DNA of 64,000 bases from Diphasiastrum complanatum (Eukaryota > Streptophyta > Lycopodiopsida > Lycopodiales > Lycopodiaceae). The position numbers were made by a program, and so were the translations under genes. The stretch is taken from contig CM055093.1 of NCBI GenBank assembly GCA_029204225.1, positions 30,265,777 through 30,329,776 on the forward strand, written 5' to 3'. This document shows positions 13,690 through 24,241 of the stretch, piece after piece (positions within the stretch are counted from its first letter, which is position 1; every line of letters begins with the position of its first letter). The notes under the pieces were generated by a model, which was not told the DNA's origin, searched no databases, and was given only the letters and a program-made list of their open reading frames with translations.

Positions 13690-14090
13690 TTGTAGGTAGT
13701 TGTGAAGTTGTAAGCAAGTGTAAGCTTGAAAACAGGCATAAAGGCAGAAGCAAGCGTAGGTTCGTAAGCAAGCGTAAGCCTGTAAGCGAGCGTAAAAGCT
13801 CGTAAGTAGTCATGAAGCCATAAGCAAGCGTAGGTTCGTAAGCAAACATAAAAGTTTGTAAGCAGTCCTAAAGTCATAAGCAAGCGTAAGCCAACAAGCG
13901 GACGTAAAAGCCCGTAAGCAATTGTAAAGTCATAAGCAAGTGTAGGCCCATAAGTAGGTGTAAAATCTTGTAAGTAGTCATAAAGTCATAAGCAAGTGTA
14001 GGCCTGTAAGCAGCTATAAAAACCTACAAGTAGTCGTAAAGTCGTGAACAAGCATGAAATTCTATAAACAAACACAAGACCATAAGGAGT
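13690..14090. repeat. 56-bp minisatellite, about six to seven units
   Basis: Units begin ATAAGCAAGCGTAGG or close variants and end in TAAAGTC. Four consecutive units of exactly 56 bp can be read between about 13828 and 14050, with more degenerate units on each side. Each unit has internal subrepeats of GTAAGC. It sits at the 3' side of the antisense copia RT relic and runs into its reading frame. 56 is not a multiple of three, so the repeat is not maintained as coding sequence. Confidence 0.85.
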
Positions 14091-14094
14091 CATA

Positions 14095-15645
14095 TTATTT
14101 AATCTCAATATGGTTACTCTTGGAATGAACCTAAGTGTCTTCCAATGTGTTATTTCAAGATTTGACATAAATTGGCTCAGTGTGTTGATTGCATAAGCAA
14201 TGTTTGGCTTTGTGCAAATCATAGCATACATGAGGAATCCAATGATGGACTGAAAATGGTACTTCTTCATTTGCTCTATATCTGCATCTATCTGAGGGCA
14301 ATGTTCCTTGGATAATTTAATGCTTGAATCTATTGGAAAATTTACAGTTTTACAATTTGAAAGATGATAATCATGTAATAGATTGTCAATATATTTGTGC
14401 CGACTTAAGTAGAGCAATCTATTGGCTTTGTTTCTATGGATTTGGATGCCAAGAAAATATTGTGCTTCACCTAGATCTGTGATATCAAATTTGTTTGACA
14501 ACATAGCTTTTACTTCCTTAATAAATTTGATGTCATTGTCATGAAGCAATGTATCATCAATATACAATGTAATAATTATCAAGGAAGTTCTTATGGCCTT
14601 GAAATATATGTTAGACTTAGAAGAGCTTGGTACAAAATTATGATTCGTAAAGAGCGAATTTATTCTTCGAAACCATGCTCGTGGGGATTGTTTCAATTTA
14701 TACAAGGCCTAAGGAGTTTGCACACCATATGCTCCTTGCCATTCAGCTCATAGCCTTGAAATTAATGTATTTAGATATTCTCTTCAATGAATCCGTTTAG
14801 GAAGGTTGTTTGCACATCCATTTGGTGAATTTTTAGGTTCTTTGTAGTTGCATAAGATAGCAATAATTTGATAGGAGATAATTTGACTACAGGGCTGAAT
14901 GTCTCAATGTAGTCAATATTGGGTATTTGAGAATACCTTTTTGTCACTAATTTGGAATTTTTTTCTATCAAAGTTTCTACCAGATTTATACTTAATTATG
15001 AAAACCCACTTACAATCATTGATGTGCATGCTAGGTGGTGGTTCCATGACTGTCCATGTTTGATATTTGATAAGGAATTGATACTCGTTATTCATAGCTT
15101 CTATCCAAAGATCTGAGACTGTTCCCATTGCCTCTGACTCTTGCATGAAGTAGCATTCTAATTCATTAACGAATCTTATTAGAGGAGTTCTTGTTCTTGG
15201 GGATCTTCTTGGAATGACATGTTCAACTTTTTGTGGTTGCTTTTATTGTCTTTGGTTTTTGAAGCATCTACATTAGTAGAGTTTGAAGGTGTTGCTAGCA
15301 TCTTTTCTTTACTCTTAAGGTTCATAATTTGATCTTCAAGGAAGACTACATCATTGCTTACAATTTTTTTTCTTGTAACAGGATTATAAAGCTTTTATTC
15401 TTTATTAATCTTCGAATAAGCAACATAGATGGTTTTAATACTGGAGTTATCTAGCTTTTTTCTTAGCTCATTTGGAATCTGAACGTAAACTATGCAACCA
15501 AAAGCTTTGAGACTCTTAACAAATGGTTTATGTCCGGTCCAAACCTCAGTGGATGTCTGATTGTTTAGACTCTTGGTAGTGCATCTGTTTTGGACATAAG
15601 CATCCATGGCAGTGGCAAAGTAAATTTTTATTGAGTCTATTTGAG
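14095..15645 (-). pseudogene. Ty1/copia pol relic: integrase end and reverse transcriptase
   Basis: Read antisense, the order is: end of integrase (AYVQNRCTTKSL, then FGCIVYVQIPNELRKKLD, about 15395-15630), a linker with KIVSNDVVFLEDQ, the RT start (EAMNNEYQFLIKYQTWTVME), ETFSPVVK, and VQTTFLNGFIEE at about 14771-14971. Next come MYKLKQSPRAWF, the catalytic box LYIDDTLL near 14560 (Y-I-D-D, where copia usually has YVDD), LGIQIHRN and finally GFLMYAM...KPNIAYAI. Several frameshifts and stops break the frame. Gag, protease and the front of integrase are absent, and no LTR adjoins it. It is a dead 5'-truncated element. Its sequence resembles the copia relic at 57.7-64 kb, so both may be of one lineage. 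Confidence 0.85.
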
Positions 15646-15659
15646 AATCGTGATCTACT

Positions 15660-15740
15660 GCTTGTACAGAGTACTTTAAGTACTTGGTATATCAACTACC
15701 ATCTATAGTATCAAGTACTTAACATGGCAACTTTCATAAT
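15660..15740. repeat. Right arm of an inverted repeat flanking the copia relic
   Basis: Inverted partner of 13530-13660, with the AAGTACTTGGTAT core. It begins about 15 bp beyond the point where recognisable integrase coding stops. LTRs of one element would be direct repeats, so the two arms are not simply its LTR pair. Confidence 0.65.
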
Positions 15741-16393
15741 TAGGTTTAAGATTTGGGATCCAAACTTGGTGAGAGTTAGTAGATGTACCTCCCACACATG
15801 TGGACACCTCTGTACTAGCTTTTAACTTCAAATATTCACAAGAGCCAAGAAATTTGATTTTGTGTCATCTTGATGAGTTTGTTGGTGCCAATCTTAGGAA
15901 AAGCATCAAAGCCATCAATGAGAATTGACTTAGAGTCAAGAGAACCAATTAATTGAGTTTGGGATCAAGCCCTCTAAAAGTTAGTTACAGGTCTTGAAAA
16001 ATAATCAAGAGGAAAGAGTAAGTTTTAGCCATGTATTTGTCCAAAAATTGTCAAGATTGACTTGGTTTGATAATTTCTTGATAAAATCTCATCTAATCTT
16101 TATTTCATCTTTGTGAGGGAGTGTAAGAACTGTGGCTAGAAGTCCATTGAGAGGGCTAGAAGTCAAATTTGAGGTAATAAAGATAAGTGAAACCTTTGTG
16201 AGTTTCTAGATTCAAATCACTTTCTTGAGCATTGTTTAGTAGAATCCTTCCTAAGTGTTCTTTTGAATCAAGATGAAGGGGATCTTGCCACTTGTGTCTT
16301 TGTGAACATCAAGTGAGTTGCTAGTGAGGCAAATTTTGGAAAAGAACTTAGGGAGGGCCGAGAAGTACATCAATAGTACAAGTCTTTAGGAAG
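15741..16393. other. Non-coding stretch before copia gag
   Basis: No coding region, primer-binding site or LTR was recognised. It may be the untranslated leader of the copia element whose gag begins at 16394, since gag runs in the sense direction right after it. Confidence 0.35.
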
Positions 16394-16740
16394 ATGGGGT
16401 CCATTAGTGGATTTCTTCTTGGACCTAGTGAGAGGTTAAATTCTACAAACTACTCAAGATGGAAAGTGAGGATGAAGCTCTTAGTGCTCCAAGACCTCTT
16501 TGACAATGACCTAGAAGAAGAGGATGAGCCTCTTGTAGGACAAGAGTTGGTTAGATATAAGAGAAAGGCAAGACTAGCACTTCATTGCATCAAGATGAAT
16601 GTTGGTGAGGACCTCTTGAAGGAGGTAGCCTCTTGCACATTGGCCAAGGAAGCTTGGGATTCTTTAAAAGCTATATATGAATCCAACAACACTTCAAGAG
16701 TGCTTATGCTAAGAAATGAAATCTTACAAAGCATGAGGAG

Positions 16741-17611
16741 GGGTTTTGACATTCTACGAGTAACTTTTTTGCGAGTTTCTTCTACCCATGATCCCAAAAA
16801 TGGTAGCAGATGGCGTGCTACTCTTTTTATGCCACTACATGATTTTTGAAAAATAGGAATTGTGATTTGATGCATACTTAAAACTTTGACTATCCATCAA
16901 ATTTTAAATAGGTCCATCACAAAATACTTTGTTACTCTATAAATAAAGGCTTACTTTTTTCTAAGTGTTCTTGAAGTTGTAAAAGCTAGCATGTCGGCAT
17001 GCTAGCTTGGAAATTTTTTATTTAAAAAAAATGAAATTTTTTTGAAAAACTTTTTGAAAAAATAAATTTTTTTTGGGAGCTGATTTGACTAGCATGTCGG
17101 TGTGCTAGCCGAGTAGATTATAAAATAGAAAAGCTATTTTGACACATTTGAGAATCAAATTTTGAGTAAAAACATCATTTCAAAATATTTTTTTCAATCT
17201 CCAAACATAGTAAGCCGGTGTGTTAAGTAAAACAACTAATTTTTTTTTTTTTGCAATCTTTAAAGATAGCACGTTAGCGTGGTATATGAAAGGAGAAAAA
17301 AAAATTGTAGCCTCCAAACCTAGCACTCCGACGTGCACGGGAGACCGTCTGGAATTTTTTTTTTTTTTGAATTTCTTTTTTCAAGGGGGGGAGGGCTTTC
17401 GTGCACGCCGGCGTGCTACCTTTGGAGGCTACAAAAAAAAATTAATTTGAATTTTTTTTACTTTGTGACATAACTATGTACCAAACCACATTCTTAATAA
17501 TAAACATTGAAGTAGTAGCGTAAAAACGGTAGCACACCATGTGCTATCTTTTTGTTGAATCACGGCAAAAAAGAAACTCGCAAAAAATTTACTCACAAAA
17601 TGCCAAGGCCC
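16741..17611. mobile_element. 871-bp Mutator-like MITE with 9-bp target duplication
   Basis: The element is flanked by perfect direct repeats CATGAGGAG at 16732-16740 and 17612-17620. Its ends are inverted repeats: the left begins GGGTTTTGACATTCTACGAG and the right, on the other strand, begins GGGCCTTGGCATTTTGTGAG. The similarity continues through TTTTTTGCGAGTTTCTT to about 90 bp. A 9-bp duplication with long TIRs is the hallmark of Mutator-like elements. No transposase is encoded, so it is non-autonomous. Removing the element plus one duplication copy rejoins the copia gag frame, which fixes the boundaries. Confidence 0.9.
16803..17550. repeat. Eight dispersed palindromic motifs inside the MITE
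   Basis: Imperfect palindromes of about 18-22 bp built on TAGCAYG..CRTGCTA occur near 16804, 16986, 17090, 17208, 17266, 17322, 17401 and 17529. The copy at 16986 is a clean palindrome, GCTAGCATG-tcgg-CATGCTAGC. Two of them (17322 and 17401) sit inside a larger inverted repeat with GTAGCCTCCAAA and TTTGGAGGCTAC at its outer ends (about 17309-17432). Subterminal motif arrays are known transposase-binding sites in some DNA transposons; that role here is inferred. Confidence 0.7.
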
Positions 17612-18420
17612 CATGAGGAGAAGTGACGGTGCACAAAAGTATGTGCTAAGGATCAAGTGTCTCAACAAAGAGTTGGCTTCTATAGGAGAAGATCATTGAT
17701 AATGAACTTGTGCAAGTGATCTTCAATGGCTTAGGAGATAAGTTTTTCTATTTGGTTCAAAGTTTTGCCATCGAAGACACTTTGCCATCAATTGACAAGC
17801 TCCATAGCGTGCTAGTGGCTGAAAAGTGCAGGATGCTCCATGCAAAAGTAAGGATGAGTCTCTTATCATTGCAACATAGAGATGAGAAAGTAAATTTCTC
17901 ATTCAAGGGCAACAAGAAGACCAAGGGATCCAAGGATCAAGCACATGAGGCCAAGGAGGAGGATCAAGCATCAAGGCAAAGGACAAGTCAAGGATAAAAT
18001 ACTTCTTTTGTAGAAAGAAGGGGCATTTTGCATTCGAATGCTACAAGAGACAAAGAGCACAAGAGGAGGAGAACAAACAAGGAAACCTTGCACATGAAGA
18101 GGAGGAGGATGAAGGAGATCTATTTGTGATCGTCTACATCCTCACCAACAAGCAATGGCAATTCAAGAGACACTTGGTGGATTGATAGTGGGGCTAGCTC
18201 CACATGACTCTGAAAATTGACTTCTTCTCAACTTAACACTCTTTCAATGATGCTAAAAATTTTGTCTTTACTACAAGTGATGAAGAGTGTAGGATAGATG
18301 ATGTTGGTACCATCTCTTTGTGTCTATAATCCTCAAAAAGTATGGATCTAGAAAATGTTCTTTATGTACATCAATCACCAAAAATATGCTAAGTGTTGAA
18401 CATACGATTGTCCTTATGTA

Positions 18421-19950
18421 AATGTGAATTGATGTTGTTTCATTAAGAATCTATTTAACAGATAGAAACATCTTAGACAAATGTCAGTCTGGTTAATAAA
18501 AATGAACAAAAAACATCTCACATTCATACATATAGACATTAGAGTGTTAGAGTAGAAATGTATTTGAATCTCATTTCATTCATCTTTAAAAGGTCTAGTA
18601 CATGATCTCTTTATAGTCTCGCAATTGTGAAAGTTTTGGTGACTTCCATGATTGAGTGTTTTCTACTTGTAAAGTGTTGGAAGAATTTTGTTGTTCCAAG
18701 CAATGGAGAATTTCATCATGGATCTTGTTGATAACCAAGAATCAATAGATCTGATAAATAATGGCAAGAAAGGACTAGAACCAACAACCAAGAATATGTA
18801 TGCAAGGAATGATCATGCTCTAGCCAGTCTCGCCTTCAATCTCGAGTTCATCTTGGATGGACATCAGATATCATCTACTCTTCTTGATTTCTACTTGGTG
18901 CATATTGTGGTTTTAACACTTCTTTATTGGCCTATAAGATTGATAAGTTTGAGGGGAGCAATATTCCTCTATTTTGCTATATGTATATGACTTTGGACTA
19001 AAGTCATAGGAATAAAAGTTGTTTATAACTTTCATAAGTATAACTTTTAGTCACTAGTTACTCTAAAGTTTGAGAGAAATAATGTCAAAGTTTGTAGTTC
19101 CTCTCAACCTTTCACTCAAGAAATGCTAGTGTAAATGGCAAAATCTTTGAAGTATCGACTTTGTCGTCAAAGTCAATGCACTCTCTTTCCCATCACTTCC
19201 TCTATTTTTGTCATAGTCGAGAGGTAGTAGCATACTTGTTTGAAGATATTTGGCTAGTGGATTTGGCATGAGCATCTCCTCTAGTAAGTATGATCTACTA
19301 GTAACAATAATCTATGAGTTTTCGCTTTAGCAAACCCATTTCTCACTATTCCAAGAAAAGAGCTGTATCAGTTCTTAATCTTTCCTCTTAGAATAATATA
19401 GAAATTCTAAAATTTTATTTTTACCCCATTTCAATGTAAAACATGGATTCTTTTCCCAAGCTAGAGTCTTTAAAAAAGATTGAAAGTAAAACTTATTGTA
19501 GTTTTGTATTTCAGAAAATCATTGAAGTTGACTTTGACATAGGATTAAGTAGTTTGCAAGTGGCACTACTAATTCTACAAGCATGGGAAATGTCCTAGGT
19601 CAAGATAGGGAAAGGGCTTCAAGGAAAGGGTTAAGGGTCAGTGGTAGCCACGTGTCATATACGGTGGATAGTGCTCCATAATTCAGATAGGGTTGCAATC
19701 ACAGGAGACAATCACAAATGTCGAAGGAGCAGGAGAGGACATCAAGCATTCTTTTAGTCAGCATGGGCATAGGCTTTATAGGAAGACGTTGTCGACAAGA
19801 CAAATTAAGGAAGTTGAGAGAAAAGAATTGCTTCTCTTAACAAAGTTCAAAATCTGGTACGTCCCTCTGTTAATTGGTTTGTATAAGAAGTTCTAGAGAG
19901 CTGAATTGGAATTTGTGACTTAAAATTTTTTGTGAAGCTCTCCCATTGTT
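18421..19950. other. AT-rich stretch without recognised gene
   Basis: No protein family, RNA gene or transposon end is recognisable. A 100-codon open frame at 18688-18990 has no motif I know and is not treated as a gene. Part may be remains of the preceding copia element. Confidence 0.4.
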
Positions 19951-20650
19951 GCTCATTTTTTACATTGTTTGCTCATATACGGCCTTCTTGCCAGAAATAA
20001 CACCATTAGGGCATGTGAAATGGACTACTTTTGTAATTTTCTGTCCATCGATCTATTTTTCCAAACAGTGCTGGTCTCTCCTACTTTCGATTTTGGCCAA
20101 TGGGTAACGTCGAGGGGAACATGTAGGAATAGACCAGACATGGAATAGACCGCACATGTGAGGAGCCCAGAATCTCCAACCAAAGCGAACCCTTGAGCTT
20201 AAAGGATAAGGATAAGAGTCTGTTCCTGGAATAGGTTGGATTGGGTGGTTATCGACCAAAATATAGAATGGGGTTGGCCACATGTTTGTGCACCCAATAT
20301 GGACTAGATGGATCGAATTTGCTCATTTTTTACGTTGTTTGTCCCAAAATGGTCTTAGTGTCAAGAACAACGCAGTTAGAGCATGAAACAGCGGACTAAT
20401 TTTGCAGTTTTCTGTCCATCGTTCTAGTTTCTTCGAAACGATGTTAGTTTTTTCTACTTTTTGTTCTGGCTAATGGGCCACATCGAGGGGAACCTACAAA
20501 AACAGACCGGACGTGGAACGGCGGACAGGTGAGGAGCCCAAAAACTCCATCCGAAGTCCTCGAAAAGGGCTTTAGGGGTGGGGGTAAGGGCGGATTATTG
20601 AAACAGTTCAGATTCGGTGGATAACGACCAGAATACGGGACAGGGGTGTA
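19951..20650. repeat. Two-copy tandem duplication, 370-bp period
   Basis: Copy 1 begins GCTCATTTTTTACATTGTTT at 19951 and copy 2 begins GCTCATTTTTTACGTTGTTT at 20321. Shared landmarks in order are TTTTCTGTCCATCG, CATCGAGGGGAAC/CGTCGAGGGGAAC, GTGAGGAGCCCA and GGTGG(T)TATCGACC-like text. The copies have diverged clearly, with many substitutions and small indels. It may be a two-unit remnant of a satellite or a duplicated transposon segment. Confidence 0.75.
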
Positions 20651-20715
20651 GATGCATATATATCTATATATATAGAGATACTTATGTATGCATACCCAAA
20701 AAAAATATCTACACG
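20640..20715. repeat. Short AT-rich palindromic tract
   Basis: TATATATCTATATATATAGA is flanked by GTGTAGAT and, about 55 bp on, ATCTACAC. It could form a hairpin. It may be a transposon tip but no partner was identified. Confidence 0.4.
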
Positions 20716-21058
20716 CCCGGCAAAAACGTGTACATATGTCATCAAAAATACCATTAAAAAATATAGTAAATGTAATTCATTGAAGAAACTTTAGGCTAAA
20801 AAAAAAGGAAACATTACAAAAAAGACACATTGCATGCATCTAAGGGGCCCACTCCAAATTCAAATTACTCTTATTCACACACACTTTCATGGTGAAAAGT
20901 GTTAAACAAAAGGGACTTTCATTATAAAGGATTTCACTAAATTTGAAGGGCGCTCTAAGGATTTTTTAAATTATCAGATTTTCCATGTGAAAGGCTGAAA
21001 TAAAATAGCATTTCTATGAAGGAAAAATCGAGAAAGACTTCAAAACGCAGGCCTGGTG

Positions 21059-21060
<2 letters not shown>

Positions 21061-21115
<55 letters not shown>

Positions 21116-21124
21116 CTCTCTCTG
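21061..21124. repeat. (CT)n microsatellite
   Basis: About 30 CT units with one CG interruption near 21112. It directly precedes the first unit of the 21127-21890 higher-order repeat. Confidence 0.95.
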
Positions 21125-21126
21125 TA

Positions 21127-21578
21127 GTTCCACTCAAGCCTACATGGCAGACCTACATGGCAATATAGCTTAGTTGGCTTGCCACACAAGCCTATGTCAA
21201 GTCTATGTGGTAGACTACAACATACCTGCATGGCAAACATCAAGTCTATGTCATGCCTATATGACCTACCACACAAGCCTATGATAGGCCTACATGGCTT
21301 GCCACATGGCAAGTCCCAAGCTTGCGTGGTTTGTCTCATGACATGCCTAGTGGCTTGCCATGTGGCAACTTGTGAGCCCCAACTCTCTCTCTCTCTAGGT
21401 CCACTCAAGCCTACATGACAGAGCTTGGTTGGCTTGCCACACAACCCTATGGCAAGCCTATGTGGTAGCCTGCGACATGCCTGCGTGATAGACATCAGAC
21501 CTATGCCATGCCTATGTGGCCTGCCACGCAAGCCTATGGTAGGCCTGCGTGGCTCGCCACATGACAACTTCGAGCCCA

Positions 21579-21631
<53 letters not shown>

Positions 21632-21890
21632 AGGTCCACTCAAGCCTACTTGGCAGAGCCTGGTTGTCTTGCCATACAAGCCTATGGTAGGCCTACATGG
21701 CTTGCCACATGGCAAACCTCAAGCCTGCATGATTGACCCATGTGGCTTGCCTCGTGGAAGTGTGTGACAGGCTTGGCAGATAGCAGACCACGTAGGTAGA
21801 GCCTGGTTGGCTTGCCATCCTATGATGGACCTACATGGCTAACCCTAAGCTTGCATCATTTGCCACGTGGAAGGCAGCTAATAGAATGTC
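21127..21890. repeat. Higher-order repeat of CCTACATGGCTTGCC-type monomers
   Basis: Short monomers related to AAGCCTATGGTAGGCC and TGGCTTGCCACATGGCAA recur throughout. They are arranged in three larger units that start with GTTCCACTCAAGCCTAC or GGTCCACTCAAGCCTAC at about 21127, 21398 and 21633. Each unit start is immediately preceded by a microsatellite: (CT)n, a short (CT)n, then (TA)n. Frames through it are open by composition and are not genes. Confidence 0.85.
21581..21629. repeat. (TA)n microsatellite
   Basis: About 24 TA units between units two and three of the higher-order repeat, in the place occupied by CT tracts at the other unit junctions. Confidence 0.95.
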
Positions 21891-22933
21891 GGTTGCTTTC
21901 AGATCAATGAATTAGCATTTCATCATCCTCCAACCAACATAGACTACCTGCGATGGCCGATCATCCCGATTCCTCTCGTATAAGGAGGCCTCGCTAGAAT
22001 AACATAGTCTAATGCAATACGAAGCTCACTAGCATACCTGCTAGAACCTTGGTAGGGATGTTATTTTTCAAAGCCCTTAACAACCACCCTGCTTGGAGCT
22101 AACAAACGTCTTCAACAATTTCTTACCCAAAGACTAAGAAGTCTCAATTATAAACAAAAGGTGTACAATTATAGTCAATATCAGGCAGAAGATCTTGATC
22201 TATGAAAGAACAACCTTATTCTTCTACAATCGCTAATTGTCAGCTATGAAGTTCAGGTAAACTGGTAGATGGCATATGGGAGATGCTAGAAATATGGAAC
22301 TGAAAAATTTGGCAACATTATTCTACATTTATAGGTATTCGCTTTGATTGGAAAGATTGTGCGCACATTTTAATGATGTAAGTTTTTGATTCAACACAAC
22401 ATTTATTTGTATGTGGGGATCTCTTAGTCTAATTACTTTAGTGTCAAATGTGCTTTTGCTACCAATTCTTCTATTCATTTTGTTTTAGTTAAGTACCAAT
22501 TTGATTCACTTCTATTCATCCTCTTTGTCAATATGTGACTAATATCAGAGAACTGTCAAAATCATGGTTAGGATTTGTTGTTGTTCCACACCTCAAGTAA
22601 TTCTTTAGTGTGCATGTTGCTCCTTTGGTGTTGGATTCTAGTCTTGGCATCACTTTGTCAACCTGTCGAATTTAGCTAGTAGCTCTGCTTAAGACATCAT
22701 GTCATCTTTGTCTACATCCAATTGAGAAAACTGAAGATCCACAACTTTCTAAAATGCTTCTACATCCATAACGAAATCCACCTTTCATCACAACAAACAA
22801 GCTAAATTTTAATTAGTAGTTTTTAAAAAAATTAATAAAAGGGGAAGGGGGTTTTTTAAAATTCTAATAAAAGGATTGGGGAGGGGGGGGAATGTCATCA
22901 TGTAATTGGTTTAGCAACCAGTTTTAATAATAT

Positions 22934-22936
<3 letters not shown>
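21891..22936. other. Stretch without recognised gene
   Basis: No family or structured element was identified. There are G-rich and A-rich runs near 22840-22890. Confidence 0.4.
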
Positions 22937-22973
<37 letters not shown>

Positions 22974-23060
22974 TGTTTATTTGACTCTAACAAAATCCAT
23001 GTGTACCTTGCAGGATAAATGAACAAACACACACACACACACATACACACACACACACAC
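22937..23060. repeat. (CT)n and (AC)n microsatellites
   Basis: A (CT)n tract at 22937-22971 is followed by an (AC)n tract with one AT interruption at 23026-23060. The 55 bp between them are unique. Confidence 0.95.
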
Positions 23061-23998
23061 GTCTAATTAAGAAATGCTCTCATGATTTACTTGCTTGTTT
23101 TGGTCACTATGATCATAATGAACGAACTATCTTGAGTTCTTTGTATCAAACTTCGTACAACACTCTAAATGTTAACAATGAAAAAATTCGTGTGAACAGT
23201 CTTCTAATCCCCTCAATATGGTTGTTGCTACTAGCTAATATGAAGAGTTGAAGTGCCATGAAATGATCATGAATTTACTACTCGTTGATGCTCAACTTTC
23301 ATTAACGAGGTTTCCTTTGAAGTGTAATGCTTTTTGTTTAAACCTTTGGTTACACTTCGACTATTTCTGATATAAATGGTATCATGGGTTTAGTTATATG
23401 ACTTGGACTAGACCTGTCTGTTAAAGTCTATATATACTTATTTGTGGATGGTAATTCTCTGACAATTTGAAATTGACAGTGCAATAAACTAGAAAAAAAG
23501 GAATGGTGTTTCGATAAGCATTTTGAAAAGGGTAATGGCAGATAGTTTTGAACTCTACTATAAAACTAGTCTGGATGTAATTGTCTACTTTAGTCGTACT
23601 TTTGTAATTGATGACTTTTAAGCACTGATTATACACTGTTAGCCTTATAATTTTGTAACTTTGAGTAAAGCTTAAACAATGTCCGAATTTTTACTCATGA
23701 TATGGACAAAACTAGAGTCACCTAACTTGGCAATGACTACTTGTTGCGACATGGATAACAACTGAGAGTATGTGTAGACACCTATAGTTCCCACAATAAT
23801 GTCCTTGTTCTAACACGGTTGTTGTTGTGGATGGATGCAGGTGAGCATATTCTCCTCAACTCCGAGCTTTTGCTGTTTGTTAGGTTTGGTCAATATGATA
23901 TGTTTAACTGTGATGACTCTATACGAATTTGATTTACTTTAATATTCATATGTTTGGTATTGTGGTGATAATGTGTAGGTTTAGATTTGTTAGGTTCA

Positions 23999-24000
<2 letters not shown>
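23061..24000. other. Stretch without recognised gene
   Basis: No convincing coding region, RNA gene or repeat seen on either strand. Confidence 0.4.
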
Positions 24001-24033
<33 letters not shown>

Positions 24034-24055
24034 CGTAAACACACACACACACACA
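24001..24055. repeat. (CA)n microsatellite
   Basis: Two (CA)n runs separated by CTCCGTAAA. The long frames here are products of the dinucleotide repeat, not genes. Confidence 0.95.
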
Positions 24056-24127
24056 CAAAGCCATAAAGGCACACACATACACAAGCACGCATGCGCGCAA
24101 CGTCTGTCATCGACACGTTCGCCATTG

Positions 24128-24155
24128 CCTGTCAATGACAGGTACAAGCAACTAG
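24128..24155 (+). mobile_element. Candidate Helitron 3' end
   Basis: A perfect hairpin CCTGTC-AAT-GACAGG (24128-24142) is followed 9 nt later by CTAG (24152-24155) and then T. Helitrons end with a short GC-rich hairpin, a spacer of roughly ten bases and CTRR, inserted before a host T. The 30 bp upstream of this hairpin (CGCCATTGCC) and the ACTAGTATAT after it closely match the site at 30106-30148, so this is a repeated terminus. The matching 5' end was not found. A (TG)n tract follows. Confidence 0.55.
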
Positions 24156-24158
24156 TAT

Positions 24159-24208
24159 ATGTGTGTGTGTGTGTGTGTATGTGTACATATGTGTGTGTAT
24201 ATACACAC

Positions 24209-24240
<32 letters not shown>
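24159..24240. repeat. (GT)n and (TA)n microsatellite
   Basis: (GT)n from 24159 is followed by interrupted GTAT/TATG words and a short (AT)n run. It begins directly after the candidate Helitron end. Confidence 0.9.

Positions 24241-24241
<1 letters not shown>

Larger units (their letters stand above)
16394..18420 (+). pseudogene. Ty1/copia gag-protease relic, split by a MITE
   Basis: The gag starts at an ATG (16394) and shows LNSTNYSRWKVRM followed by CTLAKEAWDSLKAIYES, the typical copia gag N-terminal domain. At codon 116 it is interrupted by the MITE at 16741-17611. Coding resumes at the second copy of the target duplication in the same frame, then drifts through frameshifts: KELASIG, then VIFNGLGDKFFYLVQSF and LPSIDKLHSVLVAEKCRML. 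A zinc knuckle follows near 18000-18041 (FFCRKKGHFAFEC), where the first cysteine of CX2CX4HX4C is tyrosine. The protease active-site region WWIDSGAS is at about 18175-18198 and is frameshifted just after it. The tail resembles LENVLYV...KNMLSV and ends near 18420. Integrase and RT are missing. Non-functional: frameshifts, insertion and truncation are all seen directly. Confidence 0.85.

Noticed and set aside
16394-16849. A 151-codon copia gag ending in the MITE
   Set aside because: Only 16394-16740 is gag; the last 35 codons come from the inserted element, so the frame as read is chimeric.
16582-16875. Antisense 97-codon frame
   Set aside because: It is the shadow of copia gag and runs into the MITE.
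20955-21579. Overlapping frames of up to 179 codons with Arg-Glu runs
   Set aside because: They are translations of (CT)n and the short monomer repeat. Openness follows from the repeat composition and no protein domain is present.
21890-24000. Search for the 5' end of the Helitron whose tail is at 24155
   Set aside because: No TCTCTACT-type start with a plausible host A before it was found, so no full element is claimed.
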